The position numbers and the translations under genes are program-made. Below the pieces are notes generated by a model. That model did no database searches. It was not told where the DNA came from and was given only the letters and a program-made list of their open reading frames with translations. From Dyella flava (lineage in GTDB: Bacteria > Pseudomonadota > Gammaproteobacteria > Xanthomonadales > Rhodanobacteraceae), in assembly GCF_016904955.1 (NCBI RefSeq), contig NZ_JADIKE010000036.1, positions 14,021 through 78,020 on the forward strand: DNA of 64,000 nt. The letters are read 5' to 3'. Positions within the stretch are counted from its first letter, which is position 1. Every line of letters begins with the position of its first letter. Positions 1 to 8,438 of the stretch are shown piece after piece.

Positions 1-972
1 GTACCGCTTACGGGCAAGTTCGACAGATTCACTACCTCTGAGCCACTTGGACTGAAGGAGGTATAGGACGATGTGTTAGTCGTGATCGCCTGGCCCACGC
101 TCGGGCTGTATACCGTAAATGTCACGGCCTGGCCTGGCGGCGTCGTCGTGATGCCCGATACGTTCAAGGCCACCGTTTCGCCCACGTTCGCGTTAAACGT
201 CAACCGCTCAACTTGCCCCGCGCCCAGACTGATGTTGGCCGTACCGCCCGTCGCTACCGCCGGGCCGATCAGATCGTCCTGCAGCAATGCATTGAAATTG
301 ATCGCGCCCCCGTAGTTCGGTGTGGCAACCACGGTGTAGGTACCAGCCGCCAGATACCACAAGTGCTGTATGCAGCTGGCACCCGGCGAGGTGCCCGAGC
401 AGGAATAGCCTGCAATCTGGTTGCCTGTCTGGTTGTAGATATACACGTAGAACTGATCGGAACTTCCCCCGGCTACGCTGATGTTGTTCAAGGTCAACTC
501 GAGGTTTTCACCCTGTGTCGCTGTGAAGTTCAGGTATGCATTCTGGCCCGACACATTGGCTGCGTAGCTTTGTGACGCACTGTTGCTGACAAGTGTGCCC
601 GTGTCGCCTGGTACCACACTGAACTGCGCCGTGGCTGGCAGCCCGTAGTTCGGCGACACAATCACCGTATAAGTACCGCTTACGGGCAAGTTCGACAGAT
701 TCACTACCTCTGAGCCACTTGGACTGAAGGAGGTATAGGACGATGTGTTAGTCGTGATCGCCTGGCCCACGCTCGGGCTGTATACCGTAAATGTCACGGT
801 CTGGCCTGGCGGCGTCGTCGTGATGCCCGATACGTTCAAGGCCACCGTTTCGCCCACGTTCGCGTTAAACGTCAACCGCTCAACTTGCCCCGCGCCCAGA
901 CTGATGTTGGCCGTACCGCCCGTTGCTACCGCCGGGCCGATCAGATCGTCCTGCAGCAATGCGTTGAAGCTG
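1..972 (-). repeat. 672-bp tandem repeat inside the RHS-type gene
   Basis: Positions 1-290 and 673-962 are almost identical, with only a few substitutions (for example at 128/800 and 251/923). The following halves of the two units (about 291-672 and 963-1344) are clearly related but diverged. The period is 672 bp (224 codons), so the frame is kept. The first copy continues past the left edge. Confidence 0.9.
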
Positions 973-2696
973 ATCGTGCCACCACTATTGGGAGCAGCCA
1001 CCACCGTGTAAGTACCGGCCGCCATGTACCACAAGTGCTGCATACAACTGCCACCAGGATTGCTTCCCGCACATGAGAAGCTGGCAATTTGGCTGCCGGC
1101 TGCGTTGTAGACATAGACATTGAGCTGGTTGGAGCTACTACCGGTCACGCTGACATTGTTGAGTGTCAGCTCCAGGTTCTCCCCTTGCTTGGCAGTGAAT
1201 GTCAAATATGCGTTCTGACCTGACATATTGGTCGTATAGCTTTGGGACGTCGCGCTCAATGCACCTCCCACACCAGGCTCAATCTCCACTTGCATCGTGC
1301 CGGTCACCCCGCTGCCTGGCGCAACAATCACTTGGTATGTGCCACCCGTGGCCAAACTGCCGAAATTGATCACCCCCGTACTGGCCGTGGACGTACTGGT
1401 ATAGCTCGCGCCGCTTGGCGAATAGACGGTGTAGGTGACGCTATGCCCGGACGGGTTGGTGCTGGTGCTGTTGATCAGGAAGGCCAGGTTCTGTCCCGCC
1501 GTGGCCTGGAACAATACGCGTTGGCTGGCTCCCGCCACCGAAGTGGCTACCGTGGCCTGCACACTGCTGGTCAACCACGCATTCGTTTGGACGCCCATCG
1601 TCAGCTGCGCCCCGGCACCGCTTGGCGTGAACAACGCCAGATAAGTCGATCCTGCCACCAGATGCGGCAGATGGATGGATGGCGAGGAGGTCGAGATACT
1701 GCCCTGCTGAACCACGGCGTTGCCCGGTCCATACACCGTGTAGCTGATGCTGCCAGCCGTCGTCGTGATCGCACTCGCCTGCAAGCTGACCCAACCACTT
1801 TGGGGCGCGATGAAGGTCATGGCGCCGATTTGACCTGACGCGCCGATGTTCAAATTGATACTCGCGCCATTGACAGTGGCGTTAGCCGTGCTGACTACGC
1901 TAGATGCACTGACCCCAGTGGGCAGCACAATCTCGGGTGTAGCACTGGTTGCTGTTCCATAAGGGGTTTCCACCGTCATGTAACCGCTGCTTGCATTACT
2001 TGGCACGGTGTACTGCAGCTGCGTCTCGGCGACTGAAGCCAGCACCATGCCCATGCCGTTCATCTGCAGTGTGGTGTTGCCCGAGACCGGGTTCAGGTTG
2101 GTACCGGTGACAGTCACTGTACTGCCGACCGATGCTACCGTTGGGCTGACCTGCGTAATGCTCGGCGGCACACCCGTGTCGTCGATCACGAAGGGGGTGG
2201 CACTGGTCGCCGTCTGACCATCCGCTGTCACACTGATCGGCCCAGTGGTGGCCCCACTCGGCACTGTCGTCACCAGCTGGGTTGCCGTGGCGGAAAGCAC
2301 CGTTGCCACCGTGCCGTTGAAGCTCACCGTATCGTTGGCTACGTTGCTGTCGAAGCCTTGGCCTTGAATCGTAACTTGGGTGCCCGCTTCACCATGAGTG
2401 GGCATGAAGGCGAAAATGGCCATCTGTCCGGGCGCAAGCGGGGCACTGACCTGGCTGGTATGACCTAGCGTGTCATAGCCGTACTGGACGCTTGTCCCAT
2501 TGGCCGAAGTCACCGCAACGACGCGACCGTTGGCGTCGTAGACATAGCTGGTGGATTGCGCCTGGACCGTACCGGCCCAGAGCAACGCGCTGCATAGCAG
2601 CCAAAGAGTCCAAGTGACCAGCGATAGCCCACCTCGCTGCTTCAAGCCGAATCCATGGAGATGGCCTCGACCTGCTCCGTTGCGCTGCGACTCCAT
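1..2696 (-). CDS. Secreted RHS/YD-repeat protein with IPT/TIG-like and tandem repeats (5' part)
   Basis: This is an open frame that runs off the left edge, so only about the first 898 codons are visible. The ATG at 2696 has an AAGGGA ribosome site about 8 nt upstream. The N-terminus is a long basic stretch, a hydrophobic core and a likely signal-peptidase site after TVQA (about residue 46). A YD/RHS-type motif follows (YVYDANGRVVAV and YGYDTLGH). After it come two IPT/TIG-like Ig folds, recognisable by phrases such as GTQVTIQGQGFDSN and VGSTVTVTGTNLNP. Then come beta-rich units that end in GTYTVV-like strands and recur with a 112/224-residue period. Such proteins are exported or surface polymorphic-toxin-like proteins whose RHS core and toxin tip lie at the C-terminus, which is outside this window. 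Family confidence is good; function is inferred. Confidence 0.8.
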   Translation of the reverse strand, partial: MESQRNGAGRGHLHGFGLKQRGGLSLVTWTLWLLCSALLWAGTVQAQSTSYVYDANGRVVAVTSANGTSVQYGYDTLGHTSQVSAPLAPGQMAIFAFMPTHGEAGTQVTIQGQGFDSNVANDTVSFNGTVATVLSATATQLVTTVPSGATTGPISVTADGQTATSATPFVIDDTGVPPSITQVSPTVASVGSTVTVTGTNLNPVSGNTTLQMNGMGMVLASVAETQLQYTVPSNASSGYMTVETPYGTATSATPEIVLPTGVSASSVVSTANATVNGASINLNIGASGQIGAMTFIAPQSGWVSLQASAITTTAGSISYTVYGPGNAVVQQGSISTSSPSIHLPHLVAGSTYLALFTPSGAGAQLTMGVQTNAWLTSSVQATVATSVAGASQRVLFQATAGQNLAFLINSTSTNPSGHSVTYTVYSPSGASYTSTSTASTGVINFGSLATGGTYQVIVAPGSGVTGTMQVEIEPGVGGALSATSQSYTTNMSGQNAYLTFTAKQGENLELTLNNVSVTGSSSNQLNVYVYNAAGSQIASFSCAGSNPGGSCMQHLWYMAAGTYTVVAAPNSGGTISFNALLQDDLIGPAVATGGTANISLGAGQVERLTFNANVGETVALNVSGITTTPPGQTVTFTVYSPSVGQAITTNTSSYTSFSPSGSEVVNLSNLPVSGTYTVIVSPNYGLPATAQFSVVPGDTGTLVSNSASQSYAANVSGQNAYLNFTATQGENLELTLNNISVAGGSSDQFYVYIYNQTGNQIAGYSCSGTSPGASCIQHLWYLAAGTYTVVATPNYGGAINFNALLQDDLIGPAVATGGTANISLGAGQVERLTFNANVGETVALNVSGITTTPPGQAVTFTVYSPSVGQAITTNTSSYTSFSPSGSEVVNLSNLPVSG

Positions 2697-2758
2697 ACGC
2701 ACGTCCCTTAGGCCGCTCACTCAGGAACGGCTGGCTATGTCACGCGTGATGCCCCTGT

Positions 2759-2806
2759 AGGCGCCGTTTGTCTTGCGGTGTGGTTAGCACCGCAGACACT
2801 GCGCCT
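2759..2806 (-). promoter_or_regulatory. Two-tier hairpin in the leader of the RHS-type gene
   Basis: An outer stem AGGCGC/GCGCCT (2759-2764 with 2801-2806) encloses an inner stem TGCGGTG/CACCGCA (2774-2780 with 2788-2794). It lies 63 bp upstream of the start codon at 2696. There is no T-run, so it does not look like a terminator. A role in the 5' UTR is inference. Confidence 0.35.
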
Positions 2807-2944
2807 TCTATACCATCACAAATCCGCGTGACGATTTTGTGAAGAAACACCTAGTAGCCATTTCTACCGTCCTTCGGCTCTAATGACATGCGTGGGTGTG
2901 AAAGCGAATGGATCCGACGGATTCATTTACAGGGGTCATTGCTT

Positions 2945-3463
2945 ATGAGGGAACACATGATTCGGTCAGGACTGCTGGTTTGCGTAGGTGCGTTAGTGGT
3001 GGCATTAGCCGGTTGCAATCACTCGACTTCCACGAATGCTGGTTCAAACACGTCGGCTTCCGCGCCGAATGGACCGGCGAAGCCGGCGACCACGGCGGAT
3101 GAAAATACTTGGGGTAACTACCTTGCTGCGCAGGGCAAGTTGCACGGCAAGGATGTGGGCATGAGGCCCTATATCTACGTCATTCCCGGGGGCGATAGCG
3201 TAGCGGCCAATAATCGGCGCCAGAACGAAACGGATTCGGTAGTGCACAGCATTGGGCCGATCCTGATGCCGGGCGGCATGTTGATCTTGGGTGGACCGGA
3301 TCCTGCACAGACCACCGTGTTTATCACCGGTGTGTCCAAGCAGCTGAAGACAGATGTGCTCAAGGGCATCGTGGTGATGGTGGTGAGCGACCCATCCGAA
3401 CAGGCTGCCGACACCGCTGCACTCAAGGTCAGTGGAGCTACCGTGCGTTTTGTCACCATGTAA
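2945..3463 (+). CDS. Hypothetical lipoprotein
   Basis: A 172-residue protein starting MREHMIRSGLLV, with a hydrophobic signal and the lipobox LAGC at about residues 18-21, so an acylated outer-membrane or periplasmic lipoprotein. A Ser/Thr/Asn/Ala-rich linker follows, then a globular part with a Gly-rich segment (GPILMPGGMLILGG) and a VVMVVSDPSEQ strand. I do not recognise the family. The start at 2945 has an AGGGG site at 2931-2935; an upstream ATG at 2888 would place 19 polar residues before the signal. The cytochrome c peroxidase gene follows 27 bp later on the same strand, so co-transcription is likely. Confidence 0.75.
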   Translation: MREHMIRSGLLVCVGALVVALAGCNHSTSTNAGSNTSASAPNGPAKPATTADENTWGNYLAAQGKLHGKDVGMRPYIYVIPGGDSVAANNRRQNETDSVVHSIGPILMPGGMLILGGPDPAQTTVFITGVSKQLKTDVLKGIVVMVVSDPSEQAADTAALKVSGATVRFVTM

Positions 3464-3490
3464 GCCTGGTAGGTCTGCGCGGACTGCACG

Positions 3491-4555
3491 ATGCCGGTCT
3501 ATTCAACCTCGCGCATAATTCACCTGACAGGGTTCATTGCCCTGTCGGGGTGCGTCGTGCTGGGGGCGCTGATGATCCATCGCGCGTCAGGCCATTATTC
3601 CGATGCAGCAGCACTTACTGCACAACGCATTGCCTTGGGCAAGGCACTCTTCAACGACCCGCATCTGAGTGCCGATGGCACGATTCGCTGCGCGTCGTGC
3701 CATATTCCTGAGAAGGGCTACACCGATGGACGGCGGGTAGCGGTAGGTGTCGAAGGGCGCGCCGGAACACGCAACACACCCAGCTTGGTGACGATCGGCG
3801 TCGCACAGGAAACCTCCTTCTTCTGGGATGGCCGACGCAGCGCCCTGGACCAGGCCGTGCTCGACCCGCTGACCAACCCCGTCGAAATGGGATTGGATGA
3901 CCAGACTGAATTGCTGCAGCGAGTGCAACAAAATGCTGGCGATAGACAAGCTTTCGCGCAAGCGTTTCCTGACGCCAAACAAGCTGTCACGCTTGAGCAA
4001 ATCGCCACCGTACTCGCAGACTATGTGCAATCTCTGAAACTGCCGGAAAGCGCTTACGATCACTACGCCTTGCATGGAGACAAAACAGCCCTGAATCAGC
4101 GCGCCTTGCTGGGTCTGGCCATCTTCAAGGGCAAAGGGCGTTGCGCCGAATGTCACCTGCTGCAAGGCACGCCAGCCATGCTCACCGATCATGCGTTTCA
4201 CCGTACCGGTATCGGCCTGGATGCCATCGCGCAGGACCTTCCACGCCTTACCCAGGGAGTGATCCAGCGTTCGCTGCAGGGTGCCGCGATTGGCAATCGA
4301 GTGGCTACGCATGCCGATGAAGCACAGCTGGGTCGCTTCAACGTTACCCAGGATCCAGCCGACATCGGTCTGTTCCGAACACCTTCGCTACGCGATGTGT
4401 CCCAGACCGCGCCGTATATGCATGACGGCAGCGTCGCCACACTGGACGAAGCCATTGATCGCGAGGTGTATTACCGCAGCTTGCAGGCCGGTCATCCACT
4501 GCAACTTACAGTAGAGGAAAGGAAAGACCTCAAAGCCTTTTTAGAAACGCTGTAA
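3491..4555 (+). CDS. Di-heme cytochrome c peroxidase family protein
   Basis: A 354-residue member of the CcpA/MauG di-heme peroxidase family. It has an N-terminal hydrophobic anchor or signal (about residues 8-30) and two c-type heme motifs, CASCH near residue 62 and CAECH near residue 218. Family signatures between and after them include GTRNTPSL, FFWDGR and the C-terminal TPSLRDVSQTAPYMHDG. Proteins of this type reduce hydrogen peroxide with electrons from small cytochromes in the periplasm, while MauG-like branches oxidise protein or small substrates; the sequence alone does not separate them. It probably forms a unit with the lipoprotein gene upstream. Confidence 0.88.
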   Translation: MPVYSTSRIIHLTGFIALSGCVVLGALMIHRASGHYSDAAALTAQRIALGKALFNDPHLSADGTIRCASCHIPEKGYTDGRRVAVGVEGRAGTRNTPSLVTIGVAQETSFFWDGRRSALDQAVLDPLTNPVEMGLDDQTELLQRVQQNAGDRQAFAQAFPDAKQAVTLEQIATVLADYVQSLKLPESAYDHYALHGDKTALNQRALLGLAIFKGKGRCAECHLLQGTPAMLTDHAFHRTGIGLDAIAQDLPRLTQGVIQRSLQGAAIGNRVATHADEAQLGRFNVTQDPADIGLFRTPSLRDVSQTAPYMHDGSVATLDEAIDREVYYRSLQAGHPLQLTVEERKDLKAFLETL

Positions 4556-4632
4556 AAGCCCTACTGTGATTGGCATGACCTAATAAAAATCCAATCGGGG
4601 CTGCGCGGAAAAGTCGCGACATCGAAATTGCC

Positions 4633-5550
4633 TCACAGGCTCCCGCTTTCCGAATACATATCCGCAATCAAATTGCGCAACCATTGGTTGCCCGGCTCCT
4701 TGTGCGCCTTCGCGTGCCAGAAGATGTTGATGCCGATCCTCGGTAACTGGACCGGGTGCTTGACGTAGGTCAGCTTGAAGGGCTCCAGGCACGCCATGGC
4801 GTACTGTTCGGGAACGGTTGCGATCATGTTCGTCTTCGCGAGGATGTGCCCGACGGCGACGAAGTGCGGCACGGTCAGCCGGATGTTTCTGCGGATGCCT
4901 TTACGCTCGATGATCTCGTCCATTTTCGCGTGCCCGGTTCCCTCGGAGACCACCACGACGTGATCGGCTTCGGTGAACTGTTTGAGGGTCATCCTTTTCC
5001 CTTGCAGCGGGTGACCCTGGCGAAGCATGCAGACGTAGTCTTGCTGGAACAGGCCGCGCTGGAAAAATCCAGCCTTCAGTTGCGGCAGCAAGCCCATGGC
5101 GAGATCGACCTGCCCTGCTTCCATCGCATCCTTCAAATTGACCGCGGTGTTGCGCACCGTGCTCACGGAGACGCCGGGGGCAACGCGCGCGAGCTTGTCC
5201 ATCAGCCTGGGCAAAAAATAGATTTCTCCCAAATCGACCATGCCAATGGTAAATTTTCGCGTGCTCGTAGCCGGGGCGAACTCAGCATGCTGATTCAATG
5301 AGTTTCGAATCGTGTTCAACGCGAAGCTGATGGGTTCGGCAAGCTGGCTCGCGTAGAGCGTCGGCTCCATCCCTTTGGGAGTGCGCAGGAACAGTTCGTC
5401 CTGCAGAAGCTTGCGCAAGCGGGCAAGCGCATTGCTTACCGATGGCTGAGTCAGATCCAGCTTGTCGGCCACTTTCGCCACACGGCGCTCGATGAGCAGT
5501 TCGTTGAAAACGACGAGCAGGTTCAGATCGATGTCATTCAATTCCATCAT
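4633..5550 (-). CDS. LysR-type regulator of salicylate catabolism (NahR/NagR-like)
   Basis: A 305-residue LysR regulator. The N-terminal helix-turn-helix (about residues 5-64) carries DLNLLVVFNELL and LTQPSVSNALARLRKLLQ, very close to NahR/NagR as I recall them. The C-terminal part is the periplasmic-binding-like inducer domain. It diverges from the nag operon 105 bp away, which fits a salicylate-responsive activator. The ATG at 5550 was chosen because AAGG at 5560-5563 sits 8 nt upstream; a GTG at 5559 is an alternative. A palindrome overlaps its start region (5554-5568). Family certain; inducer inferred from context. Confidence 0.88.
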   Translation of the reverse strand: MMELNDIDLNLLVVFNELLIERRVAKVADKLDLTQPSVSNALARLRKLLQDELFLRTPKGMEPTLYASQLAEPISFALNTIRNSLNQHAEFAPATSTRKFTIGMVDLGEIYFLPRLMDKLARVAPGVSVSTVRNTAVNLKDAMEAGQVDLAMGLLPQLKAGFFQRGLFQQDYVCMLRQGHPLQGKRMTLKQFTEADHVVVVSEGTGHAKMDEIIERKGIRRNIRLTVPHFVAVGHILAKTNMIATVPEQYAMACLEPFKLTYVKHPVQLPRIGINIFWHAKAHKEPGNQWLRNLIADMYSESGSL

Positions 5551-5553
5551 GTC

Positions 5554-5568
5554 ATTCACCTTATGAAT
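5554..5568. promoter_or_regulatory. Palindromic candidate LysR operator, nag promoter
   Basis: The 15-bp palindrome ATTCAccttaTGAAT lies between the divergent LysR gene and nagAa. Its left half resembles the ATTCA core of NahR sites. A second ATTCAT follows at 5576-5581. Placement over the regulator's own start suggests autoregulation. Not tested. Confidence 0.45.
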
Positions 5569-5655
5569 GTTGATAATTCATGACATTGCATTTACCAATG
5601 TTAGGCCGATTCGTAGGATTCATCTACCTAAGGATTTTCGGGTGGACCGAATCCC

Positions 5656-6642
5656 ATGCAGCTGGTTATTCATCCCATTGATCGCACGCTGTCCGTATCG
5701 CCGGGCGCCAATCTGCTGGAGGTACTGCGCGAGCACGATGTGCCGATCTCCTACAGCTGCACGGCTGGGCGATGCGGCACCTGCCGCTGCAAGGTCACTC
5801 ACGGCAGCGTGCTCGAATTGGGTTCACAAACGCAGGGCACCCGCGTGAATCAGGGCCAGCACGTGCTGGCCTGCATGAGCGTGTTGACGGAAAGCTGCGA
5901 AATTGAAGTACCGGAGCCCGATGAAGTCGTCATTCATCCGGCGAGGGTGCTGAAGGCCACGGTGACGGCGATCGAGGACATGACGCACGACATCAAGCGG
6001 ATCGTGCTGCGGCCGGCAAAACCGTTGTCGTTCTCGCCCGGGCAATACGCACAGATTCAGTTCATGCCTGAGCACATCCGGCCGTATTCGATGGCCGGTC
6101 TTCCGTCCGATGAAGAACTGGAATTCCACGTGCGTCTCGTTCACGACGGCCGGGTGTCGGGTTATATCGCCTCCGAGCTTGCGGTCGGTCAGTCGGTGCG
6201 TGTGAGCGGCCCGCTCGGCACCGCCTATCTGCGTGAGAAACACACTGGGCCGATGTTATGCGTCGCAAGTGGAACCGGGCTCGCACCGATTCTTTCCATC
6301 GTTCGCGGTGCGCTGCAAGCGGGCATGACCAATCCCATTTATGTGTACTTCGGCGCGAGATCGCCGCGTGATGTCTATGGCATGCACTGGCTGGAAGAGC
6401 TTGCGCACGATCACCCCAATCTGTCGGTGCAGGTAGTCACGACCTCGGGTGCGACCGGGCAAATGCGCAGCGGCCTGGTGACCGAGGCGATCGCCAGTGA
6501 CTGGGGCAACAACCTGAAAGATTTCCGCGCTTACCTGTGCGGCTCACCGTCCATGGTGGAGGCCGCCACCTTGCTCCTCAAGCAGCGCGGGATATCGCCC
6601 GAGCACCTTTACGCGGATGCGTTCTACCCGATCGGCCAATAA
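5656..6642 (+). CDS. nagAa: Ferredoxin reductase component of salicylate 5-hydroxylase
   Basis: A 328-residue reductase that passes electrons from NAD(P)H through FAD and a [2Fe-2S] centre to the Rieske ferredoxin of an oxygenase. A plant-type ferredoxin domain is at residues 1-90 with iron ligands C35, C40, C43 and one in VLACM. The FAD motif RPYSMAGLP and nucleotide motifs GTGLAPI and CGSP follow. Long stretches match the NagAa/NahAa type (for example YLREKHTGPMLCV). It is the first gene of the operon. Fusion of ferredoxin and reductase domains in this order is normal for the family. Confidence 0.9.
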   Translation: MQLVIHPIDRTLSVSPGANLLEVLREHDVPISYSCTAGRCGTCRCKVTHGSVLELGSQTQGTRVNQGQHVLACMSVLTESCEIEVPEPDEVVIHPARVLKATVTAIEDMTHDIKRIVLRPAKPLSFSPGQYAQIQFMPEHIRPYSMAGLPSDEELEFHVRLVHDGRVSGYIASELAVGQSVRVSGPLGTAYLREKHTGPMLCVASGTGLAPILSIVRGALQAGMTNPIYVYFGARSPRDVYGMHWLEELAHDHPNLSVQVVTTSGATGQMRSGLVTEAIASDWGNNLKDFRAYLCGSPSMVEAATLLLKQRGISPEHLYADAFYPIGQ

Positions 6643-6658
6643 TCCGGAGGCAAGCTGC

Positions 6659-7705
6659 ATGCAAGCTCACAGCATAGAACCTGCACAGGCGCAGGCACGA
6701 CGCGACTACTACGAGCGCATCGACAAACAGAACCTGACCCCGTTGTGGGAAGTGCTCGGCCGGCTGGTTACATCGACGCCGACGTCGCCCGCCGTGGCGG
6801 CGCTGTGGCGTTACGCGGAGATCCGTGAGCCACTGTTGGAAGCAGGTCGTCTGATCAGTGCAGCCGAGGCGGAACGTCGCGTGCTGGTGCTGGAAAACCC
6901 GGCATTGCGCGGGCTTTCCGCCATCACGCAATCGGTTTATGCGGGCCTGCAGCTGATCATGCCCGGAGAAGTGGCCGCTGCGCATCGCCATACACAATCG
7001 GCGTTGCGACTTTTGCTTGAGGGCGACGGCGCCTATACCGCGGTGGATGGCGAACGCACCACCATGCGCCGCGGCGATTTCGTCCTCACCCCTGGCTGGA
7101 CCTGGCACGATCATGGCAACCCCGGCAAGCAGCCCGCCATCTGGCTCGATGGGCTCGACATACCGTTAGTGCGCTTTTTCGATGCGAGCTTCTCGGAGCA
7201 TTCGAGCGTGGCTACCCAGATGCAGGCGAAGCCCGAAGGGGACAGCCTGAAGCGATACGGCACGAACATGCTGCCAGTCGATTACCAACCTGCCCGCGTT
7301 TCACCGAGCCCCGTATTCGTCTATCCCTATGAACGCTCCCGGGAAGCGCTGCTGGGAATTTCCCACGGCGAGCCCGACCCGCACCTCGGTTTCAAGCTGC
7401 GTTATGTGAATCCGGCCACCGGCGGCTCACCGATGCCGACGATCGGCGCCTATGTGCAGCGGCTTCCCCGAGGCTTCGAAACCCGGCCTTATCGCTGCAC
7501 TGACGGCACCGTCTACGTCTGCCTGGAAGGCTCTGGCTACGCCGACATCAACGGGACCACGCATAGCTTTGGTCCCAACGACATCTTCGTTGTTCCTTCC
7601 TGGAACACGCTGCGCATCCATGCAACAGCGGATACGCACCTGTTTAGTTTTAGCGACCGTCCGGTTCATCAGGCGCTCGGCCTTTGGCGCGAAGCGCGGG
7701 AGTAG
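6659..7705 (+). CDS. nagI: Gentisate 1,2-dioxygenase
   Basis: A 348-residue bicupin ring-cleavage dioxygenase that opens gentisate (2,5-dihydroxybenzoate) to maleylpyruvate using Fe(II) and O2. The first cupin shows the metal-binding pair HRH (about residues 109-111) in AAHRHTQSALRLLLEG, followed by RRGDFVLTPGWTWHDHGN. A second, weaker cupin occupies the C-terminal third (GSGYADINGTTHSFGPND). The ATG at 6659 has a GGAGG site 8 nt upstream; 16 bp separate it from nagAa. Related 1-hydroxy-2-naphthoate or salicylate dioxygenases share this fold, but the hydroxylase genes alongside make gentisate the most likely substrate. Confidence 0.87.
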   Translation: MQAHSIEPAQAQARRDYYERIDKQNLTPLWEVLGRLVTSTPTSPAVAALWRYAEIREPLLEAGRLISAAEAERRVLVLENPALRGLSAITQSVYAGLQLIMPGEVAAAHRHTQSALRLLLEGDGAYTAVDGERTTMRRGDFVLTPGWTWHDHGNPGKQPAIWLDGLDIPLVRFFDASFSEHSSVATQMQAKPEGDSLKRYGTNMLPVDYQPARVSPSPVFVYPYERSREALLGISHGEPDPHLGFKLRYVNPATGGSPMPTIGAYVQRLPRGFETRPYRCTDGTVYVCLEGSGYADINGTTHSFGPNDIFVVPSWNTLRIHATADTHLFSFSDRPVHQALGLWREARE

Positions 7706-7709
7706 CAGT

Positions 7710-8438
7710 ATGAAAATCGTCACCAACTTCGCCGTTTCACCTGCCCCGATTTATTCGCTGACCGTGCATGGCCGCGAGCAGCGCTTTCCGGTCAACCGCA
7801 TCTTCTGTGTTGGACGCAACTACGCCGCGCATGCACGCGAAATGGGCAAGGATCCGGATCGGGACCCACCGTTCTTCTTCATGAAGCCGGCCAGCGCCAC
7901 CGTGGACGCCGCGGACCCCACGTCGATCCCCTATCCGTCGAAGACCTCCAATTACCACTATGAGATCGAGCTGGTGGTGGCGATTGGCAAGGGTGGCTTT
8001 GAGATTCCGGTGGACCGCGCGCTTGAGCATGTATTTGGTTACGCCGTTGGTTTGGACATGACCCGACGGGACCTGCAGCTTGCCGCCCGCGACGCAGGGC
8101 GGCCCTGGGAGTTCGGCAAGAGCTTCAGCGATTCGGCGCCGATGGGTGCTTTGCATCCTGTTGAAGAAATCGGCCATCTGGACGCCGCGGCCATCGAGCT
8201 GACCGTCAACGGCGTGACGCGGCAAGCATCCGACATCGCAAAGCTTATCTGGTCGACCGCGGAATGCATCGCACACCTGTCGCTTTATGAAGCCCTGCGT
8301 CCCGGCGATCTGATCATGACCGGAACGCCCGAAGGTGTCGGCCCGGTGGTGACCGGCGACGTGATGCGCGGCCAGATCGACGGACTATCGGACGTGATCG
8401 TGACCGTGGTTCCGTACATCAAGGAGGCCGCGCCATGA
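7710..8438 (+). CDS. nagK: Fumarylpyruvate hydrolase (FAH family)
   Basis: A 242-residue fumarylacetoacetate-hydrolase-fold protein. The N-terminal VNRIFCVGRNYAAHAREMG, then PFFFMKPASA, the metal-binding YHYEIELVVAIG and the C-terminal GDLIMTGTPEGVGPV are all family hallmarks. In the gentisate route the enzyme hydrolyses fumarylpyruvate to fumarate and pyruvate. It starts 4 bp after the dioxygenase gene and overlaps nagG by 4 bp (ATGA), so it is translationally coupled. Related enzymes act on acylpyruvates or fumarylacetoacetate; context decides for fumarylpyruvate. Confidence 0.87.
   Translation: MKIVTNFAVSPAPIYSLTVHGREQRFPVNRIFCVGRNYAAHAREMGKDPDRDPPFFFMKPASATVDAADPTSIPYPSKTSNYHYEIELVVAIGKGGFEIPVDRALEHVFGYAVGLDMTRRDLQLAARDAGRPWEFGKSFSDSAPMGALHPVEEIGHLDAAAIELTVNGVTRQASDIAKLIWSTAECIAHLSLYEALRPGDLIMTGTPEGVGPVVTGDVMRGQIDGLSDVIVTVVPYIKEAAP

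Noticed and set aside
1..1344. CRISPR-like repetition at the left edge
   Set aside because: The repeat unit is 672 bp, in frame and coding; there are no short spacers.
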